From NCBI RefSeq assembly GCF_010093065.1, contig NZ_CP048113.1, positions 6,280,001-6,344,000 of the forward strand: a stretch of DNA of 64,000 nucleotides. Reading direction: 5' to 3'. The notes beneath the pieces were generated by a model. It did no database searches and was not told the origin of the DNA. It saw only the letters and a program-made list of their open reading frames with translations. Below are positions 1 through 7,580 of this stretch, one piece after another. Within the stretch, counting starts at the first letter, position 1. Each line of letters opens with the position of its first letter. Both the position numbers and the translations under genes were made by a program. The stretch comes from Chitinophaga agri (lineage in GTDB: Bacteria > Bacteroidota > Bacteroidia > Chitinophagales > Chitinophagaceae).

Positions 1-256
1 ATACAATTACGAATTTTGCAAGTATATAAAAGTAGGTTGAGAATAAAAAATAAGACTCTTATAATGTATTGTAGATAAATGTAATATTTTTGATAAATTC
101 ATTAAAAATGAGGCATTAACAGTTTAATACTTAAATTGCTGGATAACAGCGTAGGTAACAATGGAAAGTAGCCCAGCCATATAAAGATATGAGTGCGATA
201 TCACTTCATTTTACTTTCAAAACCGGTACACCATAATATATATTAACCTTAACCGA
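1..256. other. AT-rich intergenic region at left edge
   Basis: No open frame with recognisable product and no RNA gene was seen. The stretch is AT-rich and probably holds the promoter of the gene starting at 257. I did not find a clean TAnnTTTG box close to that start. Confidence 0.5.
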
Positions 257-1021
257 ATGGATATAGTAATTATTGGCGCAGGAAATGTGGCGCATTGTTT
301 TGGTCATTTATTGAAGATACACGGTCACCAGATACTACAGGTGATCAGCCGTAGTAAAGAGCATGCTGTGGAGCTGGCGGAATCGCTGCATTCTACCGGT
401 ACCAATGACCTGCTGGATATTAATATGGAGGCGGACGTGTACCTGATGGCGGTAAGTGATTCCGCCATACCGGAACTAAACGATGAACTGAGACTGGGCA
501 AGCGCTTTGTAGTGCATACTGCTGGTGCAGTACCGCTGGATGCTATTAAAAAGATCTCGATCAATACCGGCGTAATGTATCCGTTACAGTCGCTCCGTAA
601 GGAAGTAAAGAATTATCCGCCCATCCCGTTACTGCTGGAAGGCGCTAATGAGGAAGTGATGCGACGATTAAAGGCTGTCGCTCAAAGTGTTAGTCCGGAT
701 ATAAGGGAAGTGAATTCTGAACAGCGTCTCCAGTTGCATCTGGCGGGGGTGCTGGTGAATAACTTTACTAATCATCTGATAGCCAGGGCTAAACGTTATT
801 GTGAAGCTGCCGGCCTTGATTTTACCCTGCTGCAACCTATTATTAAGGAGACCTTTGACCGGCTCGAGAAGTTTCCGCCAGAGTCAGTACAAACCGGTCC
901 TGCTATCCGTAAGGATGAAATAACGATGTCCCGTCACCGGGCACTCCTCGAAAAAGAAGAGTATCTGAAACTGATCTACCAGGTGATGTCAGACAGTATT
1001 TATGACTTTCATAAGAGCTAA
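257..1021 (+). CDS. Rossmann-like / DUF2520 NAD(P)-binding protein
   Basis: This 254-residue protein starts with a dinucleotide-binding fold: the strand M-D-I-V-I-I runs straight into G-A-G-N-V-A at residues 7-12. The C-terminal half, from about residue 120, is helical and fits DUF2520, the dimerisation domain of this family of predicted F420/NADP- or beta-hydroxyacid-type oxidoreductases. The substrate is unknown. Length is normal for the family. It precedes a KdsC-like phosphatase, a prenyltransferase and Maf on the same strand, but a 135-bp gap holding an inverted repeat separates it from kdsC, so co-transcription is uncertain. Family assignment is confident; a specific reaction cannot be given. 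Confidence 0.85.
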   Translation: MDIVIIGAGNVAHCFGHLLKIHGHQILQVISRSKEHAVELAESLHSTGTNDLLDINMEADVYLMAVSDSAIPELNDELRLGKRFVVHTAGAVPLDAIKKISINTGVMYPLQSLRKEVKNYPPIPLLLEGANEEVMRRLKAVAQSVSPDIREVNSEQRLQLHLAGVLVNNFTNHLIARAKRYCEAAGLDFTLLQPIIKETFDRLEKFPPESVQTGPAIRKDEITMSRHRALLEKEEYLKLIYQVMSDSIYDFHKS

Positions 1022-1057
1022 CGATCGCTGACATCAAAAATCTGTATTACTTTTGGC

Positions 1058-1148
1058 AATTAGGAATTAGGAATTGGGAATTAAGCATCGAGCTGTTTAC
1101 AAATGGCTGTCCTCTTAATTCCTGATCCCTGATTTCCAATTCCTAATT
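1058..1148. repeat. GGAATTA-type inverted repeat (copy A)
   Basis: The left arm (1058-1085) consists of repeated AATTAGGAATT-like words ending in GGAATTAAG. The right arm (1114-1148) is its imperfect reverse complement, running from CTTAATTCC to CCTAATT. The arms flank a loop of about 28 nt. It fills the gap between the DUF2520 gene and kdsC. The word GGAATTAAGCATC in this copy recurs in the similar element at 54831-54984, so this is probably a dispersed intergenic repeat family. It could fold into a hairpin in the transcript; a terminator role is possible but no clean U-tract follows. Confidence 0.7.
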
Positions 1149-1156
1149 ATCACATA

Positions 1157-1678
1157 ATGAATATTTTAGCTCTCTTTAAGCCTATTTCCACTTTTGTATT
1201 TGATGTTGATGGTGTACTGACAGACGGAACCGTACAGTTATTGCCTAACGGGGAACAGTCGCGCAGGATGCATATCCGGGATGGATATGCCTTACAGCTG
1301 GCTGTGAAGAAAGGATACCGTGTGGTGATCATCTCCGGTGGAAGATCAGAGAGTGTGGTGAGTCGTTTACAGGGGCTGGGTATAAAGGACATATATATGG
1401 GTGTACTGGACAAGCAGGAGAAGCTGCAGGACTATGCATTTGAAAATGACCTGAAATGGGAGGAGATCCTGTTTATGGGTGACGATATTCCTGACTACCG
1501 GCCCATGCAGCTGGTGGGATTGCCGGTATGCCCTGCAGATGCTGCACCGGAAATCAAAGGTATCTGCCGTTATGTATCTCCTGTTAACGGCGGTCACGGT
1601 TGTGTACGTGAAGTGATTGAGAAAGTACTGAAACTGAATGACCACTGGATGATGGATGAGGAAGTGGCCAGCCGTTAA
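1157..1678 (+). CDS. kdsC: KdsC-like HAD phosphatase (KDO-8-phosphate phosphatase)
   Basis: A 173-residue HAD-superfamily phosphatase of the small C0 (capless) type. Motif I is F-D-V-D-G-V-L-T-D-G with the catalytic aspartates at 16 and 18. Motif II is I-S-G-G-R, and the C-terminal acidic motif is M-G-D-D-I-P-D. The KdsC family hydrolyses 3-deoxy-D-manno-octulosonate 8-phosphate to KDO, the inner sugar of lipid A-linked core in Gram-negative bacteria. Length and motif spacing match the family. No other KDO gene is adjacent, so the substrate rests on family similarity; a related sugar-acid phosphatase role remains possible. It may be co-transcribed with the downstream prenyltransferase (55-nt gap). 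Confidence 0.85.
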   Translation: MNILALFKPISTFVFDVDGVLTDGTVQLLPNGEQSRRMHIRDGYALQLAVKKGYRVVIISGGRSESVVSRLQGLGIKDIYMGVLDKQEKLQDYAFENDLKWEEILFMGDDIPDYRPMQLVGLPVCPADAAPEIKGICRYVSPVNGGHGCVREVIEKVLKLNDHWMMDEEVASR

Positions 1679-1733
1679 CAGCTGCGGCCATACTATCTAT
1701 AACCGGAATTACATTTACCGCAATTATTGAATT

Positions 1734-2675
1734 ATGAAATTGCTGATTGCCTTCCTCAAGCTGATCCGATATCCGAATCTTATTTATATAGCCCTGACAC
1801 AGTTCCTCCTGCAATATTGTGTGGTAGCACCGGTATTAGCTTATAATGGAGAAACGCCTTCCCTGTCATGGGTATCATTCTGGCTGTTGTCACTATCTAC
1901 AGTATTGATAGCAGCAGCTGGTAATATTATTAACGACTATTTTGATATCAACATTGATATTATTAACAAGCCGGAGAAGATGGTACTTGATAAGATCATC
2001 AACCGCCGCTGGGCAATGGCCTGGCATACCATTTTTAATATGGCGGGTGTATCTATCGGCTTTATAGTGGCCTGGCGTATCGGGGTGATCTATCTCGGAT
2101 TCACCCAGGTGATCTGTTCACTGATCCTCTGGTTTTACTCTACTTCGTTTAAACGGCAGGTCATGATCGGCAATGTGCTGATCTCCCTGCTGACAGCACT
2201 GGCTGTTGTTGTCGTAGGATTTTACGAAAAACAGATCTATGAGAGCTTTGAGGCTATCATGTCACCGATAGGCCGCAAGCTGATACAGGTGATCGGTGTA
2301 TATGCCCTCTTTGCTTTTATCATCTCTCTCATCCGGGAAATTGTGAAAGACCTGGAAGATATGCTGGGAGATAGCAAAGATGGTTGCCGTACGATCCCTA
2401 TCGTATGGGGGGTGAATCCCGCGAAACAGATCTGCTATGCACTGATGCTGATATTGCTGGTACTGATCCTGCTGGTACAGATCAGGATCGCCTTTATTGG
2501 CTGGTGGCCTGCTATCATTTACCTGGTATTGCTGGTACAGGCGCCTGTATTTTATATTTATGCTTTACTGAGGAAGGCACATCTGCAGGAACATTATCAC
2601 AAGGTAAGTTCACTTGTGAAATGGCTGATGCTGACCGGAATCTTATCAATGATCTTCTTTAAAATATTACTCTGA
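1734..2675 (+). CDS. UbiA-family prenyltransferase
   Basis: A 313-residue polytopic inner-membrane protein of the UbiA superfamily, which transfers isoprenyl chains to aromatic or other acceptors. The first Asp-rich motif is N-D-Y-F-D-I-N-I-D (residues 67-75), used to bind Mg2+-diphosphate. The second is K-D-L-E-D-M-L-G-D-S-K-D (205-216). Eight or so hydrophobic segments fill the rest. The NDxxDxxxD form and the motif G-D-S-K-D-G resemble the geranylgeranylglycerol-phosphate/chlorophyll-synthase-like branch rather than classical UbiA or MenA; the acceptor is unknown. Its TGA shares its last base with the ATG of the next gene (2675), implying translational coupling to maf. Confidence 0.85.
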   Translation: MKLLIAFLKLIRYPNLIYIALTQFLLQYCVVAPVLAYNGETPSLSWVSFWLLSLSTVLIAAAGNIINDYFDINIDIINKPEKMVLDKIINRRWAMAWHTIFNMAGVSIGFIVAWRIGVIYLGFTQVICSLILWFYSTSFKRQVMIGNVLISLLTALAVVVVGFYEKQIYESFEAIMSPIGRKLIQVIGVYALFAFIISLIREIVKDLEDMLGDSKDGCRTIPIVWGVNPAKQICYALMLILLVLILLVQIRIAFIGWWPAIIYLVLLVQAPVFYIYALLRKAHLQEHYHKVSSLVKWLMLTGILSMIFFKILL

Positions 2676-3253
2676 TGTATACCGGAAAAAGGGTGGTGCT
2701 TGCGTCACAATCTCCCCGCAGAAAGCAGTTGCTGGAACAGGCAGGTATTCCCTTTGATGTGAAGGTGGTGGATACTGCCGAGACGTTTCCTGCCGACATG
2801 GCTATTCCTGAAGTACCTGTGCATATTGCCCGCCAGAAATCAGTAGCAGTGGCGGCCCTGTGTACAGACGACGATATTGTGATCACGGCGGATACGGTCG
2901 TGGTACTGGATGATACGATCATAGGCAAGCCTAAAGACAGGGATGACGCCATTCGTATACTTTCTGCGCTCAGTGGACGTATCCATCGTGTTATTACGGG
3001 TGTGGTGATCAGACAGAACGGTCAGGAATCTTCTTTTTCCAAAGAAACAGAGGTTCATTTCAAACCACTGACCCATGAGCAGATCACTTATTATGTGGAT
3101 GCTTATAAACCCTACGATAAAGCAGGTGCATATGCTATTCAGGAATGGATCGGTGCAGTCGGTATTGATCGTATAAATGGTTGTTTCTACAATGTGATGG
3201 GACTGCCGGTAAGTAATGTAGTGGAAGCGCTGGACGCTATCGCCAAAAAATAG
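2675..3253 (+). CDS. maf: Maf-family nucleoside triphosphate pyrophosphatase
   Basis: A 192-residue Maf/YhdE-type protein. The family hydrolyses dTTP, UTP or modified nucleotides to the monophosphate and is thought to clean non-canonical nucleotides from the pool. The N-terminal S-x-R motif is in L-A-S-Q-S-P-R-R-K. The conserved acidic segment is I-T-A-D-T-V-V, followed by G-K-P-K-D-R-D-D-A and by Y-K-P-Y-D-K-A-G-A-Y-A-I-Q-E-W, the last typical of the dTTP/UTP-specific branch. The start codon overlaps the stop of the prenyltransferase gene by one base. A strong hairpin terminator follows the stop. Confidence 0.93.
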   Translation: MYTGKRVVLASQSPRRKQLLEQAGIPFDVKVVDTAETFPADMAIPEVPVHIARQKSVAVAALCTDDDIVITADTVVVLDDTIIGKPKDRDDAIRILSALSGRIHRVITGVVIRQNGQESSFSKETEVHFKPLTHEQITYYVDAYKPYDKAGAYAIQEWIGAVGIDRINGCFYNVMGLPVSNVVEALDAIAKK

Positions 3254-3256
3254 TAC

Positions 3257-3292
3257 AGCAGTAAGATGGCTGCAGTCATCTTACTGCTTCTT
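3257..3292 (+). terminator. Intrinsic terminator after maf
   Basis: A perfect 12-bp stem, AGCAGTAAGATG (3257-3268) with CATCTTACTGCT (3277-3288), and an 8-nt loop, followed by TCTTTTTATTTT. It ends the plus-strand run. The stem also overlaps the stop codon of the converging minus-strand gene (3281), so it may serve both directions. Confidence 0.85.
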
Positions 3293-3646
3293 TTTATTTT
3301 CCCGACTTTGTTTAACCCTGTATTTCACGATCCGCGTAATCAGGTCCAGCGGCATTGGCTGGTCCAGCGGAAACTGCACAGACCCTTTTCCCTGCTTATA
3401 GACCGATAATTCCTGCTCAAATTCTTCTATGCCCGTTGGTGTAGGATAGAAGCCAATATGGTTTTTAAAGGCTGCAAAATGCACCAGGTTGCCATTCAGT
3501 ACAAATGTAGGGATGGCATATTTGATATCTTCCGTTGCGTCGGGTGCCGCCTGGTGAATAGTCGCGCGGATTTGCCGGAGGATAGCCTGCACATCTTCGG
3601 GGAAGTCAGCAATGTAGGCATCAATATCAGGCGCTGTAGTTTTCAT
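3281..3646 (-). CDS. DUF1801 / YdhG-like protein
   Basis: A small (121-residue) cytosolic protein of the DUF1801 family (YdhG/YdeI-like), whose fold resembles frataxin-like iron chaperones although the function is unproven. Visible family features are the N-terminal I-D-A-Y-I-A-D-F-P segment, K-Y-A-I-P-T-F near the middle, and I-G-F-Y-P-T-P. An upstream in-frame start at 3676 would add ten residues, but a -7 promoter box at 3665-3672 lies inside that extension, so transcription would begin downstream of it. I therefore choose the ATG at 3646. The gene stands alone between convergent maf and co-directional tolC. Confidence 0.85.
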   Translation of the reverse strand: MKTTAPDIDAYIADFPEDVQAILRQIRATIHQAAPDATEDIKYAIPTFVLNGNLVHFAAFKNHIGFYPTPTGIEEFEQELSVYKQGKGSVQFPLDQPMPLDLITRIVKYRVKQSRENKKKQ

Positions 3647-3664
3647 GATAGTGGAGTTTGTATA

Positions 3665-3672
3665 CAAATATA
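3665..3672 (-). promoter_or_regulatory. -7 promoter box of the DUF1801 gene
   Basis: Read on the minus strand this is TATATTTG, an exact match to the Bacteroidota -7 consensus TAnnTTTG, 18 nt upstream of the chosen ATG. I see no convincing -33 TTG at the usual distance. Confidence 0.5.
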
Positions 3673-3697
3673 ACAAGCCACTGCTACCTGATAAAAA

Positions 3698-5167
3698 CTA
3701 CCTTCCACTGATGTTTTTATGGGTACTGAAATCATAGAGGGTTATTTTCCGCAACGTGAAATAAAGCAGCCAGTAGGTATGCAGGTTAGTGAGATAGTCG
3801 ACAGCTGCCCTGTCTTTATCCTGCTGCGCATTGTTGAAGTCCGTATAGCTAAGTCCGCCGGCGGCATATTTTTCTTTGGCAATATTATAACGTTGCTGTG
3901 CCAGCTCACTGGCTTCTTTTGATATATTCATCTGTTCTTCCTGCATATTCCATTGCATCACTTTATAGTTAATATCCTGTTCGAAGGCGAGCTGCTCCTG
4001 TGTGATGTTATTTAATTCCAGTTCAAGATTGGCTTCAGCCCTCTTCCGGCTCGACCGGTTCACACCCCAGTCTAATAAAGGGATGTTAAATCCGATGCTG
4101 ACAGCCTGGTTACGGAGGAGGTCATTATAAGCCCTGCCCAGCGAGTTGCCTGTTTGCGTAAGTCCTACATTCGCGCTCATGTTAATAGAGGGGCCCGTCT
4201 CTGATCTGACACGGGCAATAGCCTGCTCTGCTTCCAGTTTTCTTCTCTTATGGGAAATGGCGTATTGTCTGTTTTGAGAGGCTTTGGAGATAGCTGTTTG
4301 AGGGTCTATTTCGAAGAAGGTAAGTGTGTCGGGTAATAGCAGTTCTGGCGTTGTATTTCGGCTTAAGTTGAGGTATAGTGTGAATTGCTGTTCGGCGTCT
4401 TTTAATGCAAGCCGTGAATTAGCCAGCGCTTTACGTGCATTCAGTAAACTCACTTTCGCCTGTAGTACGTCATTCAGTTCTACTGTGCCTATATCGAACC
4501 TTGCCTGCGTGATCTTAATGAGTGTATCTATATTCTGGAAGTTTTGTTTATCCAGCTTGACCTGTAACATCGCATTGAGCAGATTGAAATATTTATCGAC
4601 CGTGTTACACGCGATGTTTTCCATGTTTTCAAGGTATTCTCTTTCTGATTCCTGATAACGCAGTGGTTCTATTTTATTGAACCATTTGTATTCGTTGTAG
4701 AAGACATTACGCTGGTAATAACTAAAGGTGAGCGGTACAGCAGTATAGGCCGTATTACTGAATGAACCGAAGTTGTCCAGCCGTTGCAGAGAGGAAGATA
4801 CAGAAATAGCGCCACCGGTAAGACCTATCTGCTGTGTAAGGTTCAGGTGCGCGTTAGAGCTGGCGACATTCTGTGAGACAAAATCATATTTACCATCTGG
4901 CAGGGTGATCATGTTGATCACACGATAGTAATCTGGCAGGCTACCCTGGAGAGATAATTTTGGCAGGAAGCCGGCTTTATAAGCACGGTAGTTCCAGTAA
5001 GCTGAATTAATGATATTGTCCGCCTTCTTTTTATCCAGCGAGCTACCAGCGCTGAGAGAAATGGCATTGTGCAGCGAAAGTCTTATCGTTTCCTGACTGC
5101 TGGCGGATGAGCAGCAAAGTAGTATGAGCACAAACGGCAGCAGTACATATCTTGAAATGAGATGCAT
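3698..5167 (-). CDS. TolC-family outer-membrane efflux protein
   Basis: A 489-residue TolC-like protein with an N-terminal signal peptide (hydrophobic core L-L-P-F-V-L-I-L-L-C, cleavage near S-S-A-S-S-Q). Two long coiled-coil stretches with repeated A-x-x-x-L heptads correspond to the periplasmic tunnel helices. Sequences such as S-I-G-F-N-I-P-L-L-D-W-G are typical of the second beta-barrel strand set. The family forms trimeric outer-membrane channels for RND, ABC or MFS exporters. It lies 30 nt behind a LytTR regulator and is divergent from the peptide/RND operon at 5980-17338, which has an adaptor and permeases but no outer-membrane channel of its own. I infer it is that system's exit duct. 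Confidence 0.9.
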   Translation of the reverse strand: MHLISRYVLLPFVLILLCCSSASSQETIRLSLHNAISLSAGSSLDKKKADNIINSAYWNYRAYKAGFLPKLSLQGSLPDYYRVINMITLPDGKYDFVSQNVASSNAHLNLTQQIGLTGGAISVSSSLQRLDNFGSFSNTAYTAVPLTFSYYQRNVFYNEYKWFNKIEPLRYQESEREYLENMENIACNTVDKYFNLLNAMLQVKLDKQNFQNIDTLIKITQARFDIGTVELNDVLQAKVSLLNARKALANSRLALKDAEQQFTLYLNLSRNTTPELLLPDTLTFFEIDPQTAISKASQNRQYAISHKRRKLEAEQAIARVRSETGPSINMSANVGLTQTGNSLGRAYNDLLRNQAVSIGFNIPLLDWGVNRSSRKRAEANLELELNNITQEQLAFEQDINYKVMQWNMQEEQMNISKEASELAQQRYNIAKEKYAAGGLSYTDFNNAQQDKDRAAVDYLTNLHTYWLLYFTLRKITLYDFSTHKNISGR

Positions 5168-5197
5168 AGGTAAGTGGAATGAAAGGTAAATCTGTTT

Positions 5198-5563
5198 TCA
5201 GATCTCTGTTGTATCGTGTAATGGCGTTGGTAATGTCAGGTCCTGCCGGATCAGTTCCACCAGCTTTTTGACAGACACTGTAAAAGGCAGCTGGTGTTTA
5301 TCGGTGATGCTGATCTCCTTTTTCTTTTTGTCTATACTGTTGATGAAATTTCTGTTGACGAGAAATGACTGACTTACTCTTATAAATATGGGGTGCTGCA
5401 CTTCCTTTTCCAGTTTGGATAATGATTTTGAGATAACATAATTACGGCCATCTGTGAGGTATACATGGGTATAATAGTTATCCGATTTGAAAAACAGCAC
5501 GGCGGCATAGGCCACTACATAGATCTTATCCTGATAAGGGATCAATATTCTCTCGATGGACAT
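5198..5563 (-). CDS. Stand-alone LytTR DNA-binding regulator
   Basis: A 121-residue protein made almost entirely of one LytTR DNA-binding domain. Typical signatures are F-F-K-S-D-N-Y-Y-T-H-V-Y near residue 25, then S-K-S-L-S-K-L-E, F-I-R-V-S-Q-S-F-L-V-N, and I-N-S-I-D-K-K. LytTR proteins usually carry an N-terminal receiver or membrane domain; none is present here, so the input signal must come from another protein, from abundance, or from a ligand to this domain. It leads the lytTR-tolC transcript and sits divergent, 416 bp away, from the secreted-peptide/RND operon. It is the only candidate regulator in the locus. Confidence 0.88.
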   Translation of the reverse strand: MSIERILIPYQDKIYVVAYAAVLFFKSDNYYTHVYLTDGRNYVISKSLSKLEKEVQHPIFIRVSQSFLVNRNFINSIDKKKKEISITDKHQLPFTVSVKKLVELIRQDLTLPTPLHDTTEI

Positions 5564-5979
5564 TATGGGTTACAGTGTTAATAGTAAAACAGATTTGTTT
5601 GTGTGCTTAATGAGATTGGTTGAAATTGCCGTTACGAGCATGTGTGTCTGGTGTACCGAAACTAAAAATTTTAATCAGAGAAAAAAAATGGAAATAAACG
5701 CTAAGATTTGGCGGTCGGGTTGCTTTAGGGTTGGAAAATAACAAATTGCGGCGGGATAACGATAAGATCTGTACAGGTTTATACTTTATACAGTGTGCAG
5801 ACTTTTTTATGAGTACCCGTCTTTTCCTGCATTTAAGTAAAAACAGGAGATCCTGTGAGAATGAGAGTGGATTCCGGAGATAATGACCTGTATTCTTAAT
5901 TGTGTTTGAATGGACTGAAATGTTTGAGTTTATCAGTTAGTTTTGAGAACATACAACCATTGTAACCTTATACCGCTTT
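5564..5979. other. Divergent intergenic region, lytTR / peptide-export operon
   Basis: A 416-bp region between divergent start codons. No plausible gene was seen in either strand. It should hold both promoters and the operator of the LytTR protein. A -7-like box lies at 5938-5945 towards the plus operon. For the minus strand I did not identify a clean TAnnTTTG box. The size is generous for a simple promoter pair and suggests additional regulatory sites. Confidence 0.5.
5938..5945 (+). promoter_or_regulatory. -7 promoter box of the peptide/RND operon
   Basis: TAGTTTTG matches the Bacteroidota consensus TAnnTTTG, 34 nt upstream of the ATG at 5980. A TTTG occurs 11 nt further upstream, which is closer than the usual 19-22 nt spacing, so the -33 element is unconvincing. 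Weak or activator-dependent initiation would fit a regulated operon. Confidence 0.4.
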
Positions 5980-7053
5980 ATGAGTACCAAGACACGTTTA
6001 ACCTGTCCATTATTGTTCGTCATTGTAATGCTGTTTTTTTGTTCCTGTAGTTCAGGCGTGAAATACAGGCGGGGTAGTCTTTCCGAGATCCTTGAACAGG
6101 CAAAAGAGGAGAATAAGAAGGTGTTTGTCCTGGTAGCTGATTCTACCTGTCCGCGATGCAAGGCATTTGCTGAATACCTTGATACGCTACCCGGTGTAGC
6201 AGATGCCATCAACAAAGACTTTATTCCATATAAAGTTTATCTGAGTGACCCTGAACAAAATGTACTTGCACAGATCTTAAAAGTAAATGCCCTGCCATTT
6301 CCCTACTTTCTTGATAGTGATGGAAAGATACTTGCATTCGGATTTCCGAATTCAAAATATTTTAATGTAGGTGATATGGACAGCATTTATATAGACCCGT
6401 ATAAATTTCAGGAGAGCTTTCAATTGGGGATCTCAATTGAGAAATATAAGGAAATGGTATACTATGCATTGCAGGCCTATCTGGAGGCTGAAAAGATCCC
6501 TCAGCAGAAAGGTACATTGCAGCATGCCATGGAGCTGACAAGGAAGTCGCTTGAGAAAGGTGAGTACCTGTATAATTTTTATCAGATGTATAGTTTCAGC
6601 AGGAGGATGGGGCTTAATGAGCAGGCAACAGCTTACCAGGTGAAAATCGCACATAATTACACAGGCAGGGACCGCTTTCTATATGGCCCGTTAATGAGAA
6701 AGATTGGATTGCCGGATGACGCTTATGCGACCTCTCCAAAAGTAAATTCAGATGAACTGTTTTTTGAAAATGAAGAACTGACGGCCGATAGCGTGTCTGC
6801 AGGTAAAGACCTGTATTTTACATTCCGCTTCAAAAATGTCAGCACACATCCTGTAATTATACAACGAGCAGAACATCATTGTGATTGCATACAACTTACA
6901 TGGCCTGAAATGCCTATTGCCCCATCCGACACCGGTAGTATAACAGGTGTATTTCATACATCTGAAGCAGGCAGTTACGATAAAGACATATTTGTTCATA
7001 TGAACACCAATGCTTCCTATAAAACGATCCATCTCAAAGGCGTCGTGCTTTAA
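5980..7053 (+). CDS. Lipoprotein with thioredoxin-like (CPRC) and DUF1573 domains
   Basis: A 357-residue protein with a lipoprotein-type leader (hydrophobic core, then F-C-S-C with the acceptor probably Cys23). Residues about 33-140 form a thioredoxin-like domain with the redox pair C57-P-R-C60 and a cis-Pro segment A-L-P-F-P-Y. The middle is helical. Residues about 270-355 match DUF1573, an Ig-like periplasmic domain, including the C-D-C-I motif typical of that family and two V/I-rich strands near the end. It is the first gene of the operon that encodes two Cys-rich secreted proteins (48 nt downstream), so I infer a role as periplasmic thiol oxidase, reductase or isomerase for them. The family assignment is good; the redox direction is unknown. 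Confidence 0.82.
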   Translation: MSTKTRLTCPLLFVIVMLFFCSCSSGVKYRRGSLSEILEQAKEENKKVFVLVADSTCPRCKAFAEYLDTLPGVADAINKDFIPYKVYLSDPEQNVLAQILKVNALPFPYFLDSDGKILAFGFPNSKYFNVGDMDSIYIDPYKFQESFQLGISIEKYKEMVYYALQAYLEAEKIPQQKGTLQHAMELTRKSLEKGEYLYNFYQMYSFSRRMGLNEQATAYQVKIAHNYTGRDRFLYGPLMRKIGLPDDAYATSPKVNSDELFFENEELTADSVSAGKDLYFTFRFKNVSTHPVIIQRAEHHCDCIQLTWPEMPIAPSDTGSITGVFHTSEAGSYDKDIFVHMNTNASYKTIHLKGVVL

Positions 7054-7100
7054 TCAAATCAACCAGTATCTTTTTTTGTTAACATTAAAACCAAGTCTAC

Positions 7101-7493
7101 ATGAAAAAGTTGCTTAAACGCATCGTAATTGTTTGCAGCATGCTTGCTGTTGTTTTAGGAAGTATGAGAAGTTCTATTGCTTCAAGCCCCCTTTATGGAC
7201 AATGTGGTGGTGAAGGCTGGACTGGCTCTACCACCTGCGCTGACGGCGGATACTGTGAAATGGTGAATCAATATTACTCACAATGCCTTCCTGGAGGCGG
7301 TTGCCCAGGCAGGTGCTCCGGCGGTGGTTGTGGTGCATCGTCATGTACTATCACAGCTGCTACAATTCCAGGTACCGGTGGCGGTGGTGCATCAAAATCA
7401 GTAACAGCCAGCGCCGGCTATTTTGCTTGTTGCTATAGCGATGTAGTAACAATTTATGCCAGGACATACCCCAACAGCTGTTGCCCTTTGTAA
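7101..7493 (+). CDS. Small secreted Cys-rich protein with CBM1-like module (copy 1)
   Basis: A 130-residue protein. Residues 1-27 are a Sec signal peptide (K-K-L-L-K-R, then a hydrophobic core, cleavage after S-I-A). Residues 32-62 match the fungal cellulose-binding module family CBM1: Y32-[13 protein letters not shown]46, C52, and N56-Q-Y-Y-S-Q-C62. The four cysteines have CBM1 spacing, and the flat-face aromatics (Y32, Y58, Y59) plus N56 and Q61 are present. A Gly-rich linker leads to a second domain with C68, C72, C77, C82, a GGGG stretch, then a C110-C111 pair and a C127-C128 pair near the C-terminus. The mature part has 12 cysteines. CBM1 is almost confined to fungi and similar eukaryotes. 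I do not know the function of the C-terminal part. Confidence 0.82.
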   Translation: MKKLLKRIVIVCSMLAVVLGSMRSSIASSPLYGQCGGEGWTGSTTCADGGYCEMVNQYYSQCLPGGGCPGRCSGGGCGASSCTITAATIPGTGGGGASKSVTASAGYFACCYSDVVTIYARTYPNSCCPL

Positions 7494-7580
7494 GAGATGC
7501 TGCACTAGCATTGATCCCGCATAAACCGATCTATATGCGATGTATGTTTCCATTTATTTTTTACCTCAAGATTAAATAGC

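Noticed and set aside
5933..5941. TCAGTTAGT, matching the degenerate LytTR half-site consensus
   Set aside because: Only one copy was found; functional LytTR sites are paired direct repeats about 21-22 bp apart. Such a degenerate 9-mer is expected by chance in 400 bp.
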